From: Molossus alvarezi
Lineage: Eukaryota; Chordata; Mammalia; Chiroptera; Molossidae
Direction: 5' to 3'
Assembly (NCBI GenBank): GCA_037176705.1
Contig: CM073886.1
Location: 12,546,501-12,610,500, forward strand
Length of the DNA stretch: 64,000 nucleotides
Part shown: positions 44,030 through 54,600 of the stretch, one piece after another
How the letters are laid out: each line of letters opens with the position of its first letter
Numbering within the stretch: position 1 is the stretch's first letter
Translations under genes and position numbers: made by a program
The notes under the pieces: generated by a model
Databases searched by the model: none
What the model was told of the DNA's origin: nothing
The model's input: the letters and a program-made list of their open reading frames with translations, nothing else

Positions 44030-44112
44030 ACAGAGAATTTTAAAAGCAGCAAGAGAAAAGCAGTGAGTTACCTACAAGGGAGCTTCCATAAGACTGTCAA
44101 AGCTGATTCATC

Positions 44113-44381
44113 AAAAGAAACTTTGCACCCTGGCCGGTTTGGCTCAGCGATTAGAGCGTCGGTCCACAGACCAGAGTCCTGGGTTTGGTTCCCGCTGAGG
44201 GCACGTACCTTGGTTGTGGTTTGTCCCCAGCCCTGGTTGGGGTCGTGTGGGTGGCAACCACTCGATGTGTCTCTCTCACATCGATATTTCTCTCTCTCTC
44301 TTCCTCCCTGTCTCCCTCCTGCTCTATCTGAAGCTAAATGCAAAAATGTCCTAGGGGGAGGATAAAAAAAAGAAACTTTGC
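44113..44381 (+). mobile_element. Ves SINE with exact 14-bp duplication
   Basis: SINE 44127-44367, bracketed by AAAAGAAACTTTGC at 44113 and 44368. Head CCTGGCCGGTTTGGCTCAG, tail TGTCCTAGGGGGAGGATAAA. Confidence 0.93.
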
Positions 44382-44994
44382 TGGCCAGAAGGGAGTGGCA
44401 AGGAATATTCAAAGTGATAAATATCATTTTGTTTCTCCCTCACATTGATCTCTCTCTCAAAGAGAGAAATTAAGGACCTACAACCAAGATTACGCTATCC
44501 TGCAAAGCTATCATTTAGAATAGATGGGCATATAAAGAGCTTCCCAGACAAGAAAAATCTAAGGGAGTTCATCACCACCAAACCAATATGATATGAAATG
44601 TTGAAGGGTCTTCTTGAAGAAGAAGATAAAAAATATGAACAATAAAATGGCAATAAATACATATCTATCAACAACATGAACAAGCAGAACAGAAACAGAC
44701 TCATAGATACAGAGAACTTTTAGTTGGTTGTCAGGTGGAAGGGATTGGGGTGGGGGGTGAGTGAAAAAGGTGAAGGGATTAAGAAGTACAAATTGGTTGT
44801 TAGACTGAAGAACCTCAAAGGGAAAGGGAGTGGCGCAGGACGAAATAAACCAAAGAATTTATGTGCATATATGCATAACAAATGGACACAGAAAATAGTG
44901 TGAGGGGGGTGGGAGTTGGGAGGAGAGGGTCAATGGGGTGAAAAAGGGGAGACATCTGTAATACTTTCAACAATAAAGATAAAAAATTTTTTTT

Positions 44995-45231
44995 TTAATC
45001 CTCACCCAAGGACATTTTTCTATTTATCTTCAGATAGAGTGGGAAGGAGAGAAAGGGAGAAAGCGAGAACATCGACATGGGAGGGACACATTGACTGGTT
45101 GCCTCCCCCACAACCCCAGCCGGGGCCTGGGACAAACTGCAACCGAAGTACATGCCCTTGTCCGGAATCAAACCCGAGACTCGTTGGTCTGTGGGTTGAT
45201 GCTCTACTGCTGAGACAAACCGGCCAGGGCA
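44995..45231 (-). mobile_element. Ves SINE, minus strand
   Basis: ATCCTCACCCAAGGACATTTT to AAACCGGCCAGGGC, sitting at the A-tail of the L1-derived element. Confidence 0.9.
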
Positions 45232-45239
45232 AGATACAA

Positions 45240-45343
45240 TTGTTTTTTTCTTTATTTTGGTATGTGCCTCTAGCGGGAACCAAACCCGAGACTCTCTGGT
45301 CTGCAGGCTGACGCTCCCACCGCTGAGCCAAACCGGCCAGGGC
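45240..45343 (-). mobile_element. Mini-SINE, minus strand
   Basis: On the minus strand GCCCTGGCCGGTTTGGCTCAG to GCTAGAGGCACATACC, followed by AAAATAAAG tail. Confidence 0.85.
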
Positions 45344-45344
45344 T

Positions 45345-45482
45345 CTTTTTAAAAATGTAACTTGCACCCTCCCATTGGGGATTTGGCCCACAACCTGGGC
45401 ATGTTGCCCTGACTGGGAATTGAACCGGTGACCTCTTGGTGCATGGGTTGATGCTCAACCACTGAGCCCCACCGGCCGGGCT
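45345..45482 (-). mobile_element. Ves SINE, minus strand, body truncated
   Basis: CCCATTGGGGATTTGGCCC, TGACTGGGAATTGAACCGGT and GAGCCCCACCGGCCGGGC. Confidence 0.85.
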
Positions 45483-45497
45483 GTTCATTGACTTTTT

Positions 45498-45721
45498 TTT
45501 TTATCCTCACCCTAGGACACTTTTGCATTTATCCTCAGATAAAGCGAGAGGGAGAGAGTGAGGAAGAGAGAGAGAGAGAAACATTAATGTGAGAGAGACA
45601 CATCGACTGGTTGCCACCCACACAACCCCAAGGCCAGGGACAAACTGCAACCGAGGTATGCGCCCTCAGCGGGAGCCAAACCAGGGTCTCTCTGGTCCGC
45701 GGGCCAACGCTCTAACTGCTG
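45498..45721 (-). mobile_element. Ves SINE, minus strand, head clipped
   Basis: TTATCCTCACCCTAGGACAC to GGGCCAACGCTCTAACTGCT, where it stops before the usual CCAAACCGGCC end. Confidence 0.85.
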
Positions 45722-45735
45722 TTTATTGACTTTTT

Positions 45736-46033
45736 AAAAAACATTTTAAGCCCTCCCTGGCCAGTTTGGCTCAGCGGTTAGAGCATTGGCCTGTGGTCCA
45801 GAGAGACCCGGGTTCGGTTCCCACTAAAGGCGCGTACCTCGGTTGCAGTTTGTCCCCGGCCCTGGTTGGATCGTGTAGGTGGCAACCACTCGATGTGTCC
45901 CTTTGACATCGACGTTTTTCTCTCTCTTTCTTTCTTTCTCCCTCCCCCTCTATCTGAACAAAAATGAAAAAATGTCCTCGAGTGAGGATAAAACAAAACA
46001 AACAAAACAAAACAAAAAAAACATTTTAAGCCC
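45736..46033 (+). mobile_element. Ves SINE with long target-site duplication
   Basis: SINE 45754-46013. AAAAAACATTTTAAGCCC is present on both sides (45736 and 46016). Head CCCTGGCCAGTTTGGCTCAG; tail TCCTCGAGTGAGGATAAAAC. Confidence 0.92.
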
Positions 46034-46107
46034 TTAGCCAAATTGGAGCATTGGTCTGTGGAGAGTCCTGGGTTCGGTTCCTGCTAGGGGCACGTACCAA
46101 AAACAAA
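46034..46107 (+). mobile_element. Mini-SINE, plus strand, head clipped
   Basis: TTAGCCAAATTGGAGCATTGG, GGTTCGGTTCCTGCTAGGGGC and ACGTACC, then AAAAACAAAAAC. Confidence 0.75.
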
Positions 46108-46117
46108 AACAAAAATG

Positions 46118-46278
46118 TATTTTAAAAATTGATTTTAGAGAGAGGAAATGAATGAGAGAGAGGTGGAGAGAAACATCAATCTGTTGCCTCCCATACACAT
46201 CTGGACAGGGAATCAAACCTGCCTCTTGTCGGTGCATGGGACTGTGCTCCAACCAACTGAGCCACACTTGCTAGGACT
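46118..46278 (-). mobile_element. Ves SINE, minus strand
   Basis: AAAATTGATTTTAGAGAGAGG to GAGCCACACTTGCTAGGACT. Confidence 0.82.
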
Positions 46279-46279
46279 C

Positions 46280-46282
46280 CAT

Positions 46283-46376
<94 letters not shown>

Positions 46377-46380
46377 GAAG
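46280..46380 (+). repeat. Compound (CA)n-(TA)n-(GA)n microsatellite
   Basis: About 14 CA units, then ATATACATATATATA, then over 25 GA units; the GA part merges with the body of the next minus-strand SINE. Confidence 0.9.
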
Positions 46381-46541
46381 TGAGAGAGAAATCAATGTGA
46401 GAGGGAAACATCAATTGGTTGCCACCATGCCCAAACTGAGGTTTATCCTGCAACCTAGGTATGTGCCCTGATGGGGAATTGAACTGGCAACCTTTATGGT
46501 ACATAGGACACTGCAACCAACTGAGCCACATGGCCAGGGCT
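46381..46541 (-). mobile_element. Ves SINE, minus strand
   Basis: AGAAATCAATGTGAGAGGGA, GATGGGGAATTGAACTGGC, GAGCCACATGGCCAGGGCT. Confidence 0.85.
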
Positions 46542-46622
46542 GGAATGTCATCTTTAAAATGCTGCAATAAAGAAAAACTCCTGTCAATCCACAATTCTAT
46601 ATCCAGTAAAGAATGAAGACAA

Positions 46623-46830
46623 AGCCCTGGTAGGTGTGGTTTGGTTGGTTTGTTTGTGCACCTTGTGCACTGGAAGGCTGCAGTTTCCATTCATGGTCAG
46701 GGTACATACCTAGGTTTCTGGTTCCATCCCTAGTTGAAGGGCATTGCGTAGGCAACTGCTTGATGTATCTCACATTGATGTTTCTCTTTCTCTCCCTTCT
46801 TCCCTCTCTATTAAAAAAAAAAATTAGTAA
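46623..46830 (+). mobile_element. Ves SINE, plus strand, diverged
   Basis: GCCCTGGTAGGTGTGGTTTGG head and CTCACATTGATGTTTCTCTT body, ending CTATTAAAAAAAAAAATTAG. Confidence 0.82.
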
Positions 46831-46844
46831 AGAAAGAAAACCAA

Positions 46845-47160
46845 GGTGATGCCCGCAAATCTGAATGACAAAAAATGCTAACAAGATATATCTTATATTG
46901 TCTTAACACTGAGACACACATTAATAATAATAGTAATAATGGTAGGAGAAAACTTTGGAGATGATGGATATGTATATAGCATATATTGTCATGATGTTTT
47001 CACTTTACGTACTTACCTCCAAACTCACCAAGTTGTACACATTTAATATATGAAGCTTCTTGTCTGTCACTATTTAACGACTGCGTTGGTATGAGGACGA
47101 ATATAATCCATGCGGAGTTCATATTATTATTATTTTTCTTCTGATTTTAACAGAAATTCA
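46845..47160. other. AT-rich gap before NME4
   Basis: No SINE. Tandem TAATAATAAT and AT-rich words; no gene seen. Confidence 0.5.
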
Positions 47161-47189
47161 CATATTTTTCCATGGCCTTGCAAATGAAG

Positions 47190-47700
47190 AACAGTCGGGG
47201 TGGGTTTGGGGCGGGGTCAGTCATGGAAAGGGGCGGGTTTGGATGGGAGGAGGCCAATATCTCCCTCCGTTTGTCCACCCTGTCCTCTCGGCTCCCCTCC
47301 ATCGCTCCCTCTGCCCCTCCTCTCTTTCTCCTCCATCCCTCTGCCCCTCCCTCCCCTCTCCCTCCCTCTCTCCGCCCCTCCTCCCTTTCTTCCCTCCCTG
47401 GTGGCCTTCGAGTCCCGCGCGCTCCTGCAGCGTGTCGCCAGCGCCGGGCGCCATGAGCGGCCTCCTAAGGCTCTCCTTACTGAGGGAGCTGTTGTGCGGC
47501 TCGCTGGCCGGGGTCCCCAGCCTGCTCGTGCGCCCCAGCTCGGGTGAGTGGGGGGAGGGGACCGGCGGGAGGCGCCTCCCAGCCTTCGCTGGCGCGTGGG
47601 AAGACTGGGCAGCCCTGGGTTGGGGGCCCGTCCAGACCCCGCAGCCCGCCCGACCCGCCGCGCGGGTGTCCGCGAAGGGGCAGGCTGGAGCGGCGCGCTC
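47190..47700 (+). promoter_or_regulatory. NME4: NME4 promoter / CpG-rich start
   Basis: GC boxes (GGGCGGGGTC, GGGGCGGG) at 47209-47230, then a 120-bp pyrimidine tract (47280-47402), then the CpG-rich exon 1. No TATA box. Confidence 0.65.
47280..47402 (+). repeat. Long polypyrimidine tract
   Basis: About 120 bp of C and T with only a handful of purines (CCTCCCTCCCCTCTCCCTCC core), ending 50 bp before the NME4 start codon. It lies in the 5' UTR or core promoter. Confidence 0.85.
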
Positions 47701-50631
47701 TTGAGGTTGCTGCCGGGGCCGGGCCCCTCCCCCTCCCTCTACCGCTCATTGCCATCCAACACCTCACTCCTGCCGCCCACCTCCCAGGTTGCCTCGGGTC
47801 GGCAGAGGGACCCCCGGGCACTCTGGAGCAGGAGGAAGACAGAGACCTAGTGGCCACATTGGGTGGTGATGGTGTCCCTGCGGAGCTGGGGCTCCTGTGG
47901 GGGAAATTATTCTCAGTAGATGAAAACTCCTCCCAGGGAGCCGCTGTCCTTGGGGTTTCTCCAGGCCCTAGTTCCTCCTGGCCCGTACCTGTTTGGGGCC
48001 CTGGGGCCCATATCTGTAACAGATCCTCCACCCCAGCTAAGAGCAAGATGACAAAGTGTTCCAAACGCTGGGAAGAGCGGACTGCCGTCTTTCAAAGCCA
48101 GGCTAGACAGTGGGCCCCTAGGCACTGGCTTTGGGGGGACCAAACAAGCCAAGGGGCTTCCCCAAGTGGGCCTTATTCAGCCCTGAAGGGAAAGGGTGAC
48201 CCACAGCACAGGTTTTGGTTAATTTTGCTCCTGGGGTTTGGAATGGTAGCTGCAGATGCCCCCAGGGATGTTGCCTGGCCCTAACCCTTCTCTCATTTCT
48301 CCACGGGTTCTGTCTCTGAAGGACTTTGCAGGACATCCAGGGTCTGGGCTCTTCTCAAAAGAGAAGACCCGGTATCCAATGCTGAGGGTTTACATAACTC
48401 TAGACGTGGCTTGGGGCTGTAGGAGGAGGATGCAGCCTCCTGTCTTCTTGGCTGTGTTGGGGCAGGGCTCAGTGCTCTCCTTGGGTCTGGAAGCTGCCCA
48501 CCTAGAAACCCCACAGCAGCAGAGTTCCTGCTTGGCTAATAAGGCGTAAGAGAAGTCCTCCAGGTTTCCTCACCTGCAGACAGGAACCCCTCTACCTTCC
48601 TCCTTAGTCTCCAGGTCCCTTTTGTCCTGGTGTCCATGGCCTACCTGGCGCACTTGTCCCTGGTTCTCTGCTATTCCTTCACCTCAGACCCAGAGGATGG
48701 ACTCTGTGTCCCTGGTGATGTGGCAAGTGGGGATTCAGACAATGTCTGTGCTATCATCCCCCAAGTACAGGAATTAAAACTGAGGCCAAGAGTCATGCTT
48801 TCTTTTTAAAAAAAATTTTTTTTCCTTTATTGATTTTTAGAGAGAGAGGAAGGGAGAGGGAAAGAGATAGAAACATAGATGAGAGAGAATATCAATTGGC
48901 TGCCTTCAGCATGCCACCCACTGGGGATTTGGTCCACAACCCCGGGCATGTGCCCTGACTGGGAATTGAACCAGCGACCTCTTGGTGCATGGGTCCATGC
49001 TCAACCACTGAGCCACACTGACCAGGTGAGTCATACTTTCTTTCCAGTGAGGCATCCCTGCGTCTCCAGCTCTCTAAGATGCCGTCTCAGGGGAGACCAG
49101 CTCCATCATGGACAGCTTCTGCTACTGCCTGGGAGGAGCCATGGCCCCTCCAATAGGTTGGAAGCCCCCAGGAACCCAGAACCCTGGTTGTCCCTGAAAA
49201 GCAACACCATGCTGGGCAGTTCCTGGCTGTGGGCACCACACTTCTCCCCCCCAGGGCTGCTCTGGTGGAGGTAGACACTAGTCCACGTGACATGTGGGTC
49301 CTGTCAGGAGAACACAGGTCAGGGGACAAAAAAGGTGAGGCAGCATCCCTGAACCCTACTCTTCTAAAGGAGGGCCCTCCTGGACCCGGGAGCGGACCCT
49401 GGTGGCTGTGAAACCAGATGGGGTGCAGCGGCGGCTTGTTGGGGATGTGATCCGGCGTTTTGAGAGGAGGGGCTTCAAGCTGGTGGGGATGAAGATGCTT
49501 CAGGTACCAGGGCTCTCTGCCTGTGGGTGTCCCTCAGGGCACTAGGGGGAGGACTTCTCATGGACCTCAGGAGCTCAGCCCTTCATATCAACCCTGATTC
49601 AGGAGGAGTGTCCTGTTGGAAGTAGAAGGGGAGGGATGGAGAGGTGGTATCTGTTCTGCACTTACCGTGGTTGGCATACCAGCTCATGAAGGTGTTATCT
49701 GCAAAGTCATTGTCCCAGTGCCTAGTGGGGTTCCTTTTCCAGGGGCTCCTCTCACTCCTTCCCCCAACGCCACTCAGGCGCCAGAGAGCATCCTTGCTGA
49801 GCACTACCACGACCTTCGAAGGAAGCCCTTCTACCCAGCCCTCATCAGCTACATGAGCTCTGGCCCTGTGGTGGCCATGGTATGGCCTGGTGGAAGGGGT
49901 GGAGGGCCCTGGAGTAAGCCCAGAGCTGCTGAGCCCTTGGTGATCCCCACTTCTCCCGACCTTTATCTCTGTGCTGCAGGTCTGGGAAGGCCCCAATGTG
50001 GTCTGCACCTCAAGGGCCATGATAGGACACACTGACTCAGCTGAGGCTGCCCCTGGCACCATTCGAGGAGACTTCAGTTTCCACATCAGCAGGTACAGGG
50101 GCCCTGGCCCACGCAGACATGCAGACATAAGCTCGTTGTTTTGCTGGGGGAAAGTAAAGCCAGAAGAGACTTTTGATGTGGGACATCACACCTATTGTTT
50201 GCTAGTCTCAGGGAGATAAAGCATTCCCTATGTGTTACCTGTATACTCTGCCATCGTTGTCTGATATCTGACTCAATTTGCCAGATACCCTGAGGGTGGA
50301 CTCCCAAGTAACAGTCTGGGCTGGTCCACGAGGTTGTGGGTAAGAGGCCGAGGTCAGGCTGGAACCCAGTTTTCTAGCTCCCCTATTTTTCCTTTCCCTT
50401 CTGCATCATCACCCAGCTTGCTCCTCTGAACAGTAGGGAATCAGCAGACACCCAAGGTGCATGTTGAAGCCTGTGCCTTACTTCTGTTACCTATTAACCT
50501 GGCACAGGAACGTCATCCACGCCAGTGACTCTGTGGAGGGGGCCCAGAGGGAGATCCAGCTGTGGTTCCAGAGCAATGAGCTGGTGGACTGGACAGATGA
50601 AGGCCACTGCAGCAGCCTGTACCCAGCCTGA
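47453..50631 (+). CDS. NME4: Nucleoside diphosphate kinase D, mitochondrial, complete
   Basis: Transfers gamma-phosphate between nucleoside di- and triphosphates in mitochondria; the hexamer binds cardiolipin at the inner membrane (family knowledge). Exons: 47453-47543, 49370-49503, 49778-49879, 49980-50092, 50508-50631 (TGA). They give 187 aa, the usual length. Residues 1 to about 32 are an Arg/Leu/Ser-rich targeting sequence. The KPDG motif is at 45-48 and the phosphohistidine at His151 in [24 protein letters not shown] is intact. All introns are GT-AG; the intron 1 acceptor is CTAAAG|GA. A SINE lies in intron 1. The exon 1 start is the first ATG after the pyrimidine tract. Confidence 0.96.
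48810..49026 (-). mobile_element. Ves SINE in NME4 intron 1, minus strand
   Basis: TTTATTGATTTTTAGAGAGAG to GAGCCACACTGACCAGG. Flanked by GAGTCATGCTTTCTTT and GAGTCATACTTTCTTT. Confidence 0.92.
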
Positions 50632-50909
50632 GCCTCAGGTTGCCCTCGGCGGCTCCAGCATCCACCCAGGACCAAATACCTCTGTCGACAAGAACTTGAG
50701 TCCAACCCTGTGCTCTGTCCATCTGTTCCAGACCAACTCCCTGTTCACATTCTGCCTCAGCCCGGAGCAGTTGAGCCAACTTTATGTGCCTTTTGGTATC
50801 CTAACCAAGCAAGAAATTGGACCTAATCCTTTCTGTACCAAAATGCCAGACCACCTTTGGGGTGTCTCCAGAAGTGGGTAGTTTAACCTCCCCTCCCCAA
50901 AGGGGAGAC

Positions 50910-50915
50910 ATTAAA
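50910..50915 (+). terminator. NME4: NME4 polyadenylation signal
   Basis: ATTAAA about 280 nt after the stop, followed by a GT-rich stretch (TTATTGTGCTGTGCATGGGGG). Confidence 0.65.
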
Positions 50916-50939
50916 ATTTATTGTGCTGTGCATGGGGGT

Positions 50940-51640
50940 GGAGCACTCATTATGGCGTCTAAGTACTAATGAGACCTTCATACAAGGTTGTAAGAAGTTT
51001 GAAAGTAAAGATGAAGCTTACCATCTCATATACCACTAGCAGATCTATAACTGTTGAATGTGTGACTCAGGCAGAGGTCCAGAGACCTCCAGTCTGAAAT
51101 TTGTAGGAATCCAAGCTGGACCCTGAAGCTGGTGCTGTACCAGCCTCCACTCAGTCTGATTCTGCTGAAGGAGGAGCTTCCTACCTTGGGCAGGACTGGA
51201 GGGTGGCAGGAAGGGGTAGCTGGAGAGGTAGTGGCTGAGACTACCCTCAGGGCAGAAAGCCTGGTGTCCACTTTTTGTCATGTTGACACTACATCTCACC
51301 CCTCATCCCTAGTCTCCAGGTGTCCCTACTCACTTGTGGCAGGTATTGGACACTGCACATCATTACACTTGCTAAGGCTGACTTGGTCTTCGATTTTTTT
51401 TTTTTTTTTGCACCTTCTTGATGATGCCCTGGTCCTTGCCATGACATTTAGCACTCTCCAAATGGGTCATTTTGGGGACTGGCACTGGGCTGGACAAGTG
51501 AGGCAAAGGCCTTTCTCGTTTTCTATGGCTTTCCTGGGCTGGAGTCTCCTTTCCTCCTCCTATTCTTTCTGATATTTATGTAACAGGAGGGATGTCTGGG
51601 AGGTGAGGACATTTAAATGCTGAGCACCTCCCAACCGGGC
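50940..51640. other. Intergenic between NME4 and DECR2, no gene seen
   Basis: Unique sequence. A run of 16 T occurs near 51396-51411. Confidence 0.5.
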
Positions 51641-51644
51641 ATTT

Positions 51645-51846
51645 TTTTAAAAATTTTTTTCGAGAGTGGAAGGGAGATAGAGAAACATCGATGTTGAGAG
51701 AGACATCAGTTGGTTGCCTCCTACACAGCCCTGGTCATGGCCATGGAAACCTGCAATGCAGGCACATGCCCTTGACCGGAATAGAACCTGAGACCCTTCA
51801 GTCTGTGGGCTGATGCTCTGGCCACTGAGTCAAACTGGCCAGGGCT
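51645..51846 (-). mobile_element. Ves SINE, minus strand, old
   Basis: AAATTTTTTTCGAGAGTGGAA to GAGTCAAACTGGCCAGGGC. Confidence 0.82.
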
Positions 51847-51899
51847 GGGTTTTTTGTTGTTGATCTTCACCAGATATTTTTCCATTGATTTTGGTTTTT

Positions 51900-52126
51900 T
51901 TTTAATCCTCACCCGAGGATATTTTTCCATTTTTTTGTCCAGACAGAGTGGGAGGGAAAGAGAGAAACACTGATGCGAAAGGGACACATCGAGTGGCTGC
52001 CACCCGCCTGACCAACCAGGGCTGGGGACAAACTGCAACCGAGGTACATGCCCCCAGCAGGAACCGAACTCGGGTCTCTCTGGACTGGAGGACAACGCTC
52101 TAACCACTTAGCAACCGGCCCTGGCT
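51900..52126 (-). mobile_element. Ves SINE, minus strand
   Basis: AATCCTCACCCGAGGATATT to AACCACTTAGCAACCGGCC. Confidence 0.88.
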
Positions 52127-52320
52127 ATTTTTCCAATGATTTTTAGATGGACTGGGAGGGAGAGAGAGAGAGAAACATTGATGTGAGAGAGACACATTGA
52201 TCGGTTGCCTCCCACACCAAACCTGCAATCCAGGTAGGTACATGCCCTTGACTAGGAACCGAATCTGCAACCCTTTGGTCCATAGGCAGACACTCTAACT
52301 GCTGAGTCAAACTTGTCAGG
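52127..52320 (-). mobile_element. Ves SINE, minus strand
   Basis: TTTTCCAATGATTTTTAGATG to CTGAGTCAAACTTGTCAGG. Confidence 0.82.
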
Positions 52321-52361
52321 TTTTATTTTTTATTTTTATTTATTTATTTTTAAATAAATAT

Positions 52362-52512
52362 ATATTTTTCTTAATTGATTTGAGAGAGGGAGAGGGAGAG
52401 AGATAGAAACATTGATTAGAGAGAACAATTGGCCGCCTTCCTGCATGACCCCCACTTGGGGGCCCACAACCTGGGTATGTGCCCTGATCAGGAATCGAAC
52501 TGGTGACCTCTT
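52362..52512 (-). mobile_element. Ves SINE, minus strand, head missing
   Basis: TTAATTGATTTGAGAGAGGGA to CGAACTGGTGACCTCTTC, where it breaks into a T-run. Confidence 0.82.
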
Positions 52513-52634
52513 CTTTTTTTTTATAAAAATATATTTGAACCAAATAGGATATACCTGGAAGCAAGATCGCAACAGACTGAGTTAAGTGCTTCCATGTTAT
52601 TTTTATAGTGGGGTTAAAAAGAACCCAAACTTAG

Positions 52635-52745
52635 CCCTGGCCAGTTTGGCTCAGCGGTTGAGCGCTAGCCTGCAGACCAGAGAGTCCCGGGTTCGGTTCC
52701 CACTATGGGCAGGTGCCCCCAACCCCCCCAAAAAACCCCCAAACT
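52635..52745 (+). mobile_element. Mini-SINE with C-rich tail
   Basis: CCCTGGCCAGTTTGGCTCAG to TTCCCACTATGGGCAGGTGCC, then a C/A tail. CCAAACTTA occurs on both sides (52625 and near 52738). Confidence 0.8.
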
Positions 52746-53275
52746 TAATCTAAAACCACCCAAAGAGAACCCACTCCTCCCACAGCAGCGAGACTTGCCT
52801 TGGGAATGCTGGCTGACCCCTTTGTGGAGCTGCTGGCGTCCAACTGTCCTCAGCCACCACCTCCACCCCTAGGCTCCTGGGGTAGAACAGGGCCGTGATA
52901 CTTACCTGTGGGATGTAGGATGTGAGGGCCATACAACTCAGCGTCTCATTGTTTCAAGTGAGTCTTGACTCTTTGAGCCCTCAGGGTGGAGCCCTCCTTA
53001 CTTTCACAGAAACACCCATGATTACCCTTAGTAGTCTCTTTCCAGTCCTACCTGCCAGGTTTCTCAGCGGAGCCTTCAGGGCAGGGAACAGACCCAAGCT
53101 TCTAGGACCCCACTCTCCCTCCCCACTTCAGCTGAGGCATCCTACAGAGGAGCAGTCCTCCCTTGTGGCCGTCACTGACCACCCCCACAACCCCAAACCA
53201 AGACTGAGACCCTCACTGATTGCCCCCCAGCAGCCCAGGACCAGCAGACACTTTGCATCAATTATTTTTTTCTTA
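52746..53275. other. Intergenic, no gene seen
   Basis: Unique sequence between SINEs. Confidence 0.5.
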
Positions 53276-53279
53276 CTGT

Positions 53280-53383
53280 TTTTTGTGTGTGTGTGGTACG
53301 TGCCCCGCCCGTAGCGGGAACTGAACCCGGGACTCTCTGGTCTACAGGCCGAAGCTCAACCGCTGAGCCAAACTGGCCAGGGC
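53280..53383 (-). mobile_element. Mini-SINE, minus strand, CA tail
   Basis: On the minus strand GCCCTGGCCAGTTTGGCTCAG to GGGGCACGTACC, then CACACACACAAAAAA. Confidence 0.85.
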
Positions 53384-53568
53384 TCTTTATTGATCTTAGA
53401 AGAAGGGAGAGAGAGAAACATGGATGAGAGAGAACATGGCCGCCTCCTGCATGCCCCCCACTGGGGATCAGGCCCACAACCTGGGCATGTGCCCTGACTG
53501 GGAATCGCACTGGTGACCCTCTAGGTGCCTGGGTTGAAGCTCAACCACTTAGCCACACTGGCTAGGCT
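53384..53568 (-). mobile_element. Ves SINE, minus strand
   Basis: TTTATTGATCTTAGAAGAAGG to AGCCACACTGGCTAGGCT. Confidence 0.88.
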
Positions 53569-53599
53569 GCATCAATTCTTGCTTAAGGCTCATTACCAT

Positions 53600-53690
53600 T
53601 GTGAGCCTTATGTACCACAGAGGTTGTAGATGAGGAGACAGAGGCCCAGTGATCAGGGCACCTGGCCAGCAGGACCAGGTTCCTAGCGAC
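53600..53690 (-). repeat. MIR-like fragment
   Basis: GATGAGGAGACAGAGGCCCAG is the reverse complement of the typical MIR core. Diverged. Confidence 0.5.
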
Positions 53691-53964
53691 TCTTGCTCAG
53701 GTGATTTCAGGGCCCGCCAGGCTCTGGGGCAGCTGCTCTAGACACCTCTGGGACCTGCTGGGGTGGATGCCCAGGCTCCCACCATCTCAGGGCTCAGAGG
53801 GCAGAGTCAGCTACACGATGTGTGGGCTGGCGGCTGGTCCTGCGTGCCCAGGGCCTTATTGAGGCATGGGGCCCCATGGTGAAGCCAGAGCCTGCCTCTC
53901 ACCTGTCTCGGCCCTTGCTGAGGAGAATCCCAGAGAAACCTGGCTCAGAGGGACAGGTACTCCA

Positions 53965-54029
53965 TTGGAACTGGCAATTTCCTGGTGCATGGGTTGGTGC
54001 TTAACCACGGAGCCACACTGGCTGGGCCA
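53965..54029 (-). mobile_element. SINE head fragment, minus strand
   Basis: GGAACTGGCAATTTCCTGGTG, GGGTTGGTGCTTAACCACGG and AGCCACACTGGCTGGGCC only. Confidence 0.75.
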
Positions 54030-54269
54030 GGTTTTAAATTCACAGCTGGGCCAGCCTGATCTTAACTGAGTGTCTGCTGTCTCCAACCACAGTACTGACA
54101 CCCAATCTTGTGGAAAGGACTTAGTCTTATGGACAGTTTGGAGGCCCACTCACCTGGCCTCAGCCACAGAAATCCGCCTGCAGCACTGCACTTGCGCTAG
54201 CTGGTTCTGGGACAGACCAGCCAGCTCCAGTCTCAGCAGGCCTGTGGCCACAGTGTCCTGGAAGAAGCC

Positions 54270-54600
54270 AGCAGGCATCTGTGGGTGGGGCTAGCGGGGT
54301 GGGCGGAGGTTCTGGGAGGAGCGACGTCTGCCGTGGGAGGCGTGGCGGCGGTAGGCGGGGCGCCCGTACTCCTGGACTCCAGTGGTGCTCAGAGGTGACG
54401 TTGCGGAGCGCCGCTTGTAGCAGAAACTGGTGCTCTAACACGAAGCAGGTCCTTGCTGTCCTCGCAGCCGCAAGTCTGTACCGAGCGCCATGACCCAGCC
54501 GCCGCCCGATGTCAGTGAGGACGACTGTCTTCCAGAGTACCAACATCTCTTTTGCCCCGACCTGCTCCGGTGAGGGCCTAGTCCGGGCCTGTCTTCAGGA
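54270..54600 (+). promoter_or_regulatory. DECR2: DECR2 CpG-rich promoter
   Basis: GGCGTGGCGGCGG and similar CpG-rich words from 54290 to the initiator ATG at 54490. No TATA box seen. Confidence 0.65.

Larger units (their letters stand above)
41896..44990 (+). mobile_element. L1-derived element with ORF1 but no ORF2 (HAL1-like)
   Basis: In order: an L1-type 5' UTR (motifs CCCAACCACTTCCATAAGC, GATCAGTGTTCACAGCCAGTT, CACCTACCATATAGTAGGCC); ORF1 from about ATG 42736, decayed but with GVPKGEERDQEIENLYE, ENFP-like, QEAQR and RPTPRHIIIKM recognisable near 43120-43650; the RNA-binding C-terminal part (KLSFR..SFPDKK) to about 44620. It then goes directly to a 3' UTR ending GACATCTGTAATACTTTCAA, shared with the L1 ends at 11.7 and 31.9 kb. 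No reverse transcriptase sequence. Three SINE insertions interrupt it. Confidence 0.75.

Noticed and set aside
47544..48284. 246-codon plus-strand frame after NME4 exon 1
   Set aside because: It lies in NME4 intron 1, begins after a good GTGAGT donor and has no family likeness.
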